From: Rhodoferax sp. | Lineage (GTDB): Bacteria > Pseudomonadota > Gammaproteobacteria > Burkholderiales > Burkholderiaceae_C | Length of the DNA stretch: 34,034 nt | Reading direction: 5' to 3' | NCBI RefSeq assembly: GCF_018063565.1 | Contig: NZ_JAGPBB010000044.1 | Span: 1-34,034 of the forward strand | Shown: piece after piece, positions 28,454-34,034 of the stretch | Layout of the letters: every line of letters begins with the position of its first letter | Position numbering within the stretch: the stretch's first letter is position 1 | Made by a program: the position numbers and the translations under genes | Notes under the pieces: model-generated | Databases searched by the model: none | The model's input: the letters and a program-made list of their open reading frames with translations, nothing else | Told to the model about the DNA's origin: nothing

Positions 28454-29761
28454 TTACGTCGCTCGACACGCCGGGTTATTGGGGTGCGTCGTCCAGTCCG
28501 CATGGGCACCGCTCACCAACTTGCCTGTGCGCGCATCAGCTTCGCCCGGTGCCACGCTGCGCAGTGTGATGCACTCGGGCACCGGGCACACCAGGGTGCA
28601 CAGGTTGCAGCCCACACATTCCGCCTCGTTCACTTCAAAATGCCGTTTGCCGTCTTTCTCAAAGCTGATGGCCTGGTGCGAGGTATCTTCACAGGCGATG
28701 TGGCAGCGCCCGCACTGGATGCAAGTACTCTGGTTGATCACTGCCTTGCTGATGTGGTTGAGGTTAAGGTTTTTCCAATCCGTGACGCTCGGCACAGCGC
28801 GACCCCTGAAATCGTCGATGCTGGCAAAGCCCATCTCGTCCATGTAGTTGGACAAGCCATCGCTCATCTCTTGGACGATCTTGAAACCGTACACCATGGC
28901 GGCGGTACACACCTGCACGTTGCCAGCGCCCAAGGCGATAAAGTCAAACGCATCACGCCAGTTGCCTACACCACCAATCCCGGAAATCGGCAAGCCTCTG
29001 GTCGCCGGGTCGCGGGCAATTTCAGCCACCATGTTCAGGGCAATGGGTTTGACAGCCGGACCGCAATAGCCACCGTGCGAGCCTTTGCCACCGGTGCTGG
29101 GCGTCATGGTCAGGCTGTACGGGTCTACACCCATGATGGAATTGATGGTGTTGATGAGTGACACCGCGTCTGCGCCGCCATGCTTGGCCGCGCGCGCGGG
29201 CAGGCGGATGTCGGTGATGTTGGGGGTGAGCTTGACGATGACGGGCAGACTGCTGTACTGCTTGCACCAGGCGGTCACCATCTGGATGTACTCGGGCACC
29301 TGACCCACGGCCGCGCCCATGCCGCGTTCACTCATGCCATGCGGGCAGCCAAAGTTGAGTTCAATACCGTCGCAGCCGGTGTCTTGCACGCGCGGCAGGA
29401 TGGACTTCCAGGCTTCTTCATTGCACGGCACCATCAGCGACACCACCACCGCGCGGTCGGGCCAGTGACGTTTGACCTCGGTGATCTCACGCAGGTTCAA
29501 GTCCAGATCACGGTCGGTGATGAGTTCGATGTTGTTAAAGCCGATCAACCGCCGGTCTGGGGTCAGGAGGCCGCCGTACCTGGGGCCGTTTACATTGACC
29601 ACCGGCGGGCCGGCCTCTCCCAGGGTCTTCCAGACCACACCACCCCAGCCGGCTTCAAACGCACGATAGACGTTGTAAGCCTTGTCGGTGGGCGGCGCTG
29701 AGGCCAGCCAGAACGGGTTGGGGCTGCAAATGCCGACAAAGTTGGTTTTCAGGTTCGCCAT
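28454..29761 (-). CDS. preA: NAD-dependent dihydropyrimidine dehydrogenase subunit PreA
   Basis: A 435-residue flavin- and Fe-S-containing catalytic subunit that reduces uracil and thymine. The N-terminal TIM barrel (about 5-320) binds FMN, with NPFWLASAPPTDK, LNFGCPHGMSERGMG and ISGIGGVGNW. Two 4Fe-4S motifs follow: C347, C350, C353, C357 and C382, C385, C388, C392. At the position of the catalytic Cys of mammalian enzyme (GLACGQ) this protein reads GAAVGQ. From memory E. coli PreA also lacks that Cys, so this looks like a bacterial-type trait rather than a defect. ATG 29761 follows preT by 15 bp; the ribosome site (GGAAAG) is modest. Confidence 0.95.
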   Translation of the reverse strand: MANLKTNFVGICSPNPFWLASAPPTDKAYNVYRAFEAGWGGVVWKTLGEAGPPVVNVNGPRYGGLLTPDRRLIGFNNIELITDRDLDLNLREITEVKRHWPDRAVVVSLMVPCNEEAWKSILPRVQDTGCDGIELNFGCPHGMSERGMGAAVGQVPEYIQMVTAWCKQYSSLPVIVKLTPNITDIRLPARAAKHGGADAVSLINTINSIMGVDPYSLTMTPSTGGKGSHGGYCGPAVKPIALNMVAEIARDPATRGLPISGIGGVGNWRDAFDFIALGAGNVQVCTAAMVYGFKIVQEMSDGLSNYMDEMGFASIDDFRGRAVPSVTDWKNLNLNHISKAVINQSTCIQCGRCHIACEDTSHQAISFEKDGKRHFEVNEAECVGCNLCTLVCPVPECITLRSVAPGEADARTGKLVSGAHADWTTHPNNPACRAT

Positions 29762-29776
29762 GGTGCGCTTTCCGAT

Positions 29777-31135
29777 TCAATGATTCATGAGCTGGGAATG
29801 AATGGCATGGGCCGCGAGCTTGCCGTGCTGCACCGCCTCCACCGTCAAGTCCAGCCCGCCAGCGCGGCAGTCACCACCAGCCCAGATGCCAGGTTTGCTG
29901 GTCTGGCCATTGGCGTCGGTGGCGATCCGTCCGCCTTGCAGTTCAAAATCAGCTTGCGCCAGCAGCGGGTTGCCCAGCGTCTGACCGATGGCCTTGAGCA
30001 CCATGTCCGCCTCGATCACCAGGGTTTCACCGGTGGCAACCAGCCTGTCACCCGCCATTTTCTGCCGAGCAAAACGCACACCACCAGCGTATCTGGGGTC
30101 GAAACTATTGGGCAACACTTCAACCGGCGCCAGCCAATGATGGATCGTGACCCCGTGGGTTTGAGCCCATTCCTGTTCCGCCTTGGAAGCGCCCATGGCC
30201 TGCGGCCCGCGCCGGTACACCATGTGTACGTCCTGCGCCCCCAGCAGCTTGGACTGCACCGCAGCATCCACGGCGGTCATGCCACCACCAATGACCACCA
30301 CCTGGCGGCCGATCGGCAAGGTGGCCAGATCTTCCGACTGACGCAGCGTGGCGATGAAGTCAACCGCGTCCTGCACGCCGTACAGCGCTTCGCCGAGCAC
30401 GCCAAGCTGGTGCGTATTGGGCAGGCCCATGCCCAGAAACAGGGCATCAAAGTCGTTTTGCAGTGCGTGCAACTGCGCGACCGACTCCAATCGCCAGCTA
30501 TGCCGCAGCTCGATACCGCCGATGCCCAACAACCACTGCACTTCAGCCTGTGCAAAATTATTGGGAGTTTTGTAGCTGGCCAGACCATATTCATTGAGTC
30601 CACCGGCCTTGGGCTTGGCATCGAAGATCACCACCTGATGCCCCAACCGTGCCAGACTGTGTGCGCACGACAACCCGGCCGGGCCAGCGCCCACCACCGC
30701 CACTCTTTTGCCCGAGACGGCAGCACGGGTAAAGATCTGCGGCTGAGCGCCCTCCATCAGCGCATCCACCGCATGGCGCTGCAGGCGACCGATCGCCACC
30801 GGCCTGCCCTCCTGGGTGTTGCGCACACACACCGCTTCACACAGGTTCTCTGTCGGGCAAACCCGGGCACACATGCCACCCAGGGGATTGGCCTCAAGAA
30901 TTACCTGGGCCGAACCGCGCAGGTTGCCATCCGCGATGCGGCGAATGAAAGACGGCACGTCGATGTGGGTCGGGCAGGCCGTCGCACATGGCGCGTCAAA
31001 ACAGTAGAGGCAGCGCTCGGCCTCCAAAACCGCCTGGGCCGCCGTCAGGCGCGGGCTGGCGTCGGCAAAGCGTTGGGCATAGTCACCGGCATCAAGCCGG
31101 CCAGGTCGAATATCGGGCGCAAGGGAAATGGACAC
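29777..31135 (-). CDS. preT: Dihydropyrimidine dehydrogenase subunit PreT (NAD/FAD oxidoreductase)
   Basis: A 452-residue electron-transfer subunit that passes NAD(P)H electrons to PreA. The GltD-like N-terminus has two Cys clusters (C42, C45, C50, C54 and C89, C93, C99, C103). The FAD-binding GAGPAG is at 149-154, with the following GGLNEYGLASYKTP, and the second dinucleotide fold has GGGMTAVDAA at 281-290. The C-terminal GIWAGGDCRAGG closes the FAD domain. The start is GTG at 31135 with AGGAG 8 nt upstream. It is the first gene of the pyrimidine operon, with a RutR-type operator 23 bp upstream. Confidence 0.94.
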   Translation of the reverse strand: MSISLAPDIRPGRLDAGDYAQRFADASPRLTAAQAVLEAERCLYCFDAPCATACPTHIDVPSFIRRIADGNLRGSAQVILEANPLGGMCARVCPTENLCEAVCVRNTQEGRPVAIGRLQRHAVDALMEGAQPQIFTRAAVSGKRVAVVGAGPAGLSCAHSLARLGHQVVIFDAKPKAGGLNEYGLASYKTPNNFAQAEVQWLLGIGGIELRHSWRLESVAQLHALQNDFDALFLGMGLPNTHQLGVLGEALYGVQDAVDFIATLRQSEDLATLPIGRQVVVIGGGMTAVDAAVQSKLLGAQDVHMVYRRGPQAMGASKAEQEWAQTHGVTIHHWLAPVEVLPNSFDPRYAGGVRFARQKMAGDRLVATGETLVIEADMVLKAIGQTLGNPLLAQADFELQGGRIATDANGQTSKPGIWAGGDCRAGGLDLTVEAVQHGKLAAHAIHSQLMNH

Positions 31136-31157
31136 GAGGACAACTCCTGTGAATTAA

Positions 31158-31173
31158 TTGACCATTTGGTCAG
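31158..31173. promoter_or_regulatory. RutR-type operator upstream of preT
   Basis: TTGACCATTTGGTCAG matches the E. coli RutR consensus TTGACCAnnTGGTCAA (from memory) at 13 of the 14 specified bases. It lies 22 bp before the preT GTG and just upstream of its ribosome site, a repressor-like location. A RutR-like regulator gene lies 1.5 kb away. Binding is inferred. Confidence 0.75.
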
Positions 31174-31444
31174 GATATTCCAGTCGATGCTAGCAAGCCA
31201 TATGCCAGGGCGTCACTAGGGGTGAACCCTGAGGTTGTGGCACGCCGGTAAATTGGGAGATCCAGCAGCATGGTAGGCCCGGCTGTGGGTCACACCGAGC
31301 AAGTTGACGATTCAATGAATGCGCGCCCCTACAGGTCCTGCCTATTGGCTGAAATACGAATCGCCGGAGAGTCGCGAGAAGGACTTTGGGGCCGGACAAT
31401 ATTGCGCTGGTCGCTACCAACTTTGACATGTCCACCAGATCAAG
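31174..31444. other. Intergenic region between preT operator and decayed sensor gene
   Basis: No gene, tRNA-like fold or strong terminator was recognised. Short protein-like stretches occur in more than one frame just before 31445 and may be worn remains of the missing 5' part of the sensor gene, but I could not match them. Confidence 0.4.
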
Positions 31445-32683
31445 ATGACCATGATCAATGTCAAAACCCACAGTTCAGTCTACCTGAACGTACTCAATGG
31501 TTTGACCGATGCGGCAGGCGGTGTGGAGAAGACCCGCGCCGAACAAGATGAAGCCATTCAACACGCTTTGAAGGTCGTTTACACCACGCGCGATATGCCC
31601 TCTCATCCCATTGCGGCACATCCCCGGGTCAAGAAAGAGGTTTACGAAAAATTCAGGCAAAGTTTTCTTGATCTGGCGGCCACGCCCATCGGCAAGAAAT
31701 GGCTGGAAGATGTGCCCATGACCGACACTGTCGCCACCTCCATCGACGATTATCTGGTCATGCGCAAATGGGGGCTGGAGTCCTATTGGGTGGGTGACAA
31801 GAAGTGGCTGCCCATGTCACTTCGGTTCAAGCTGCTGATCCCGCTGGTCTTGGCGAGCCTGATGGCTTTGGCCTATCTGCACCTGGATACGGTGGTCGAA
31901 GGCTTGGTGCGCTTGATGCTGACCCAGCAGCTCGACCTGGTCCATGAGAACCTGGACGCACTGCGCCAGAACAACCCGCAATGGCAGTTCATCCTGCTGA
32001 CCAACCGGGACGGCAAGCAGCTGTTTCCACGGCGCCTGGGCGTCGCGACACCTGAACCGTCCACAAAGCCTTCCGTGCAAGTGCTGGAGAAAGACATCGC
32101 GGCTTTTGGCAAGGTCATAGGCAAGCTGACGGTGCATGTGGCCTATGCGACGCGGCTGACAGAAATCAAGGTGCAACAGAGCCGACTCACGCTGTTACTG
32201 GAGGTGACCATTGTTTGGCTGGCCCTGACCTGGCTTGGCACACTGGAAATTGCCGTTGTGCAGCCTTTGAAGCGTTTGTCCGAAGCCGCTGCGTCACTGG
32301 CAATTCAGCGGTTTGATACCGTTCTGCCTCAACGCGGAAGCGATGAGGTGGGCCAGCTGGTGGGTAGTTTCTCAGCCATGCGCGAGGACATTCGGACCGC
32401 ATAGGACGCCCTTCGACGTTACAAAGCCATCCTAGACTCCAGTGCAGATGCCATTATTGGCAATGCGCTGGACGGCACGATTTCGAGCTGGAACCACGGT
32501 GCCGAGACACTTTTTGGTTACTCGGCCGCTCAGGCCATCGGCCAACCAATGTGGATGTTAGGCCCTGAATTCGCAGGGGAAGAGGTCGACATCCTTTCGC
32601 ACCTCACCAAAGGCGAAAAGTATGAAGCCAAAGCCGCAGGACGCAACACCGTGCGATTTCATTCTGAGGCCAAGGCGGCGTAG
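31445..32683 (+). pseudogene. Decayed membrane sensor: PhnD-like tail, HAMP, then PAS after an in-frame stop
   Basis: Frame 31445-32404 encodes 319 residues. It opens with the C-terminal part of a PhnD-like phosphate/phosphonate-binding domain (KTHSSVYLNVLNGL, HPIAAHPRVKKEVYEKFRQ). A membrane helix follows (LLIPLVLASLMALAYL), then a periplasmic segment, a second helix and a HAMP region ending SFSAMREDIRTA. A TAG at 32402-32404 interrupts it. The same frame then continues for 92 codons as a recognisable PAS domain (YKAILDSSADAIIGNALDG, WNHGAETLFGYSAAQAIGQ) and loses homology near its end before TAG 32681-32683. The binding domain is truncated at the 5' side and no kinase or GGDEF output follows. 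I judge it non-functional as a sensor; the 319-residue piece could still be made. Confidence 0.8.
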
Positions 32684-32707
32684 CCGGGCGAGACCTGTCG
32701 GGAGTTT

Positions 32708-33364
32708 TCAAGCCAGCCCACAACCGCGCAGAATCAGGCCGACCACATGCTCGGTCGCGCGCTGGTGGTCAGGTGGCGTCAAGACGGTCGCGCCCAACAC
32801 GGCACACACCTGAACCTCAAAATCGGCATAGGTCTGGGTGGCCGCCCAGATGGTGAAAAACAAGTGCACCGGATCGACCGGTGCCATGCGACCGTCGGCG
32901 ATCCATTGGGAAAAAACTGCCGCTTTGCACAACACCAGTTGGCGCAAGTCGGTCGCGAGCAGGGTTTTGACCACTGGCGCCCCGTGCAACAGCTCGTTGG
33001 CAAAGACGCGCGACGCGTGGGGGCGCTGAATCGACAAGGTCATCTTGGCGCGGATATAGGCCTCAATCGCCGCTTTGGGATCAGCCTGCGGCGTGATGAC
33101 TTCGGTTGGGGCCAGCCAGTCTTGCAGGGTCTGTGCCAACACAGCACGGTACAAGTCCTGTTTGGCACCAAAGTAATAGTGCAAATTGGCTTTCGGCAAT
33201 GCGGCTTCTTCGGCAATGGCAGCCATGGTGGCACCACCAAAACCGGCACCGGCAAATATGCGCTCGGCTGCCGCCAGGATGCGTGCCTCGTTGGCCTGAC
33301 GAATCTGACCCTTCAGTGTTGCAACTTCACCGTCCGCCGGTGTCGCGTTGTCGGGTGTTGACAT
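32708..33364 (-). CDS. RutR-like TetR-family regulator of pyrimidine catabolism
   Basis: A 218-residue regulator. The TetR helix-turn-helix is at about 25-72 (GGATMAAIAEEAALPKANLHYYFGAK). The C-terminal half follows E. coli RutR closely by eye: DWLAPTEVI, AAIEAYIRAKM, ASRVFANELLHGAP, APVDPVHLFFTIWAATQTYADFEVQV. E. coli RutR binds uracil or thymine and releases DNA. I chose ATG 33364; the frame runs back to a GTG at 33436 without ribosome site. It is co-directional with the upstream binding-protein gene (110 bp gap) and lies 1.5 kb from the operator at 31158-31173, its likely target. Confidence 0.88.
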   Translation of the reverse strand: MSTPDNATPADGEVATLKGQIRQANEARILAAAERIFAGAGFGGATMAAIAEEAALPKANLHYYFGAKQDLYRAVLAQTLQDWLAPTEVITPQADPKAAIEAYIRAKMTLSIQRPHASRVFANELLHGAPVVKTLLATDLRQLVLCKAAVFSQWIADGRMAPVDPVHLFFTIWAATQTYADFEVQVCAVLGATVLTPPDHQRATEHVVGLILRGCGLA

Positions 33365-33474
33365 GGATAAACGGCGAAGCAGTCCCAGCGGCGTCCCTGC
33401 GATGCTGGCCACAGTCCGGACGCTGATGACCGGCACTCCGGATCAAGTCAGAAGTGCCTGGCCAACGCACCGGT

Positions 33475-34034
33475 CTATTTGGCAGCCGCTTCCCAGACAG
33501 CGTGGGTATAGGCCGCTTTGCCCGGATCTTTTTTGATCACCGGTGAGCTGCCCGCCGCCAGCAGCACTTTCACAGTGCGCTCGTAGGCGCTAGGCTCTAG
33601 GTAGCCAATCTTGGCCGTGCCGGCGTTGGTGATGAGCTTGGCCACGTTTTCCATCTGGCGTTTTTGCACCGCTTCGGTGGCACTACCCGAGGCGTCGGCG
33701 GCCACCACAATCTTGGCCGCACCCGCGGGGTCTTTGACCGCGTCGTTCCAGCCCTTGAACGTGGCCTTGAGGAACTTGCCCATGCGCGCCACAAAGGCCG
33801 GGTCTTTGAGCTTGGCTTCCAGCACATACAGGCCGTCTTCGAGCGAGGCCACGCCTTCTTTTTCGTAGAAGAAGGTGACCAAGTCAGCCTCTTTCACGCC
33901 CGCATCGACCACCTGCCAGTACTCGTTGTAAATCATGGTCGAGATGCACGCGGCCTGGTTTTGCAACAGCGGGTCGACGTTAAAGCCTTGTTTCAGAATC
34001 TTGATGTCGGTGCCCGGCTTGTAGCCCAGTTTGG
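33475..34034 (-). CDS. ABC transporter substrate-binding protein, NMT1/SsuA-like (5' end outside window)
   Basis: The C-terminal 186 residues, open at the window edge (reading LGYKPGTDIKILKQGFNVDP onward). Segments such as QAACISTMIYNEYWQVVDAG, PAFVARMGKFLKATFKGWNDAV and the C-terminal YTHAVWEAAAK fit the NMT1/THI5-like periplasmic binding proteins that serve ABC importers of pyrimidine-like, sulfonate or nitrate ligands. Its neighbours (rutR-like gene, then the pyrimidine pathway) suggest a pyrimidine-type ligand, which is inference. The stop is TAG at 33475-33477. Signal peptide and partner genes lie outside. Confidence 0.8.
   Translation of the reverse strand, partial: KLGYKPGTDIKILKQGFNVDPLLQNQAACISTMIYNEYWQVVDAGVKEADLVTFFYEKEGVASLEDGLYVLEAKLKDPAFVARMGKFLKATFKGWNDAVKDPAGAAKIVVAADASGSATEAVQKRQMENVAKLITNAGTAKIGYLEPSAYERTVKVLLAAGSSPVIKKDPGKAAYTHAVWEAAAK

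Noticed and set aside
28454-29761. PreA as an inactive enzyme because the mammalian catalytic Cys position reads Val.
   Set aside because: From memory E. coli PreA also lacks Cys in that loop, and all flavin and Fe-S motifs are intact, so it is probably the normal bacterial form.
29780-31219. A 479-codon open frame on the plus strand opposite preT.
   Set aside because: It runs antisense to preT, which has intact Fe-S, FAD and NAD motifs. The plus-strand product shows no recognisable fold and runs through the operator.

Overview
This window is high-GC and gene-dense. It looks like the chromosome of a betaproteobacterium in Burkholderiales, probably Comamonadaceae (Rhodoferax/Polaromonas-like). 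That placement is inferred from protein style, the mix of catabolic modules and the gene layout; no rRNA or other formal marker is present. I see no tRNA, rRNA, CRISPR array, phage or transposase gene.

Layout: (1) 1-868, the 5' part of a type I GAPDH gene on the minus strand, cut by the window edge. (2) 1105-10182, four minus-strand signalling genes: a PAS-PAS-GGDEF diguanylate cyclase, an HDOD-PAS-histidine kinase fusion, a REC-multiPAS-HisKA-HATPase-REC hybrid kinase, and a REC-PAS-PAS-GGDEF-EAL protein. (3) 10289-14917, a complete BMP-type (nucleoside/base class) ABC importer: lipobox-free binding protein, double ATPase and two permeases. (4) 15177-25258, two divergent transcription units for sugar-acid catabolism. 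The minus-strand unit is dgoR-dgoD-dgoK-dgoA, the De Ley-Doudoroff route for D-galactonate. The plus-strand unit is an unusual IlvD/Edd-family dehydratase followed by a CUT1 ABC sugar importer (ATPase, binding protein, two permeases). The 141-bp gap between them holds an exact TTGTAGTACAA palindrome matching the E. coli DgoR operator, flanked by two overlapping divergent promoters. (5) 25298-31135, the reductive pyrimidine degradation pathway on the minus strand: preT, preA, dihydropyrimidinase and a beta-ureidopropionase-type amidohydrolase. A RutR-type operator lies just before preT. (6) 31445-32683, a decayed sensor gene. (7) 32708-34034, a RutR-like TetR regulator and the 3' part of an NMT1-like ABC substrate-binding protein.

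How it fits together: region 4 reads as one regulon. The CUT1 system would import a sugar acid (or a conjugate containing one), DgoD would dehydrate galactonate, DgoK would phosphorylate the 2-keto-3-deoxy acid, and DgoA would cleave it to pyruvate and glyceraldehyde-3-phosphate. The IlvD-like enzyme probably adds a second aldonate substrate. Regions 5 and 7 read as a second regulon, in which a RutR homologue controls reductive uracil/thymine breakdown, perhaps with a dedicated importer.

The most unusual non-coding structure is at 26587-26839, between the dihydropyrimidinase and ureidopropionase genes. Two long hairpins sit in opposite orientation. They share an identical 28-nt loop core, while their stems differ by compensating base changes. 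This looks like a structured repeat family (REP/MITE-like, or an RNA element) that I cannot name.
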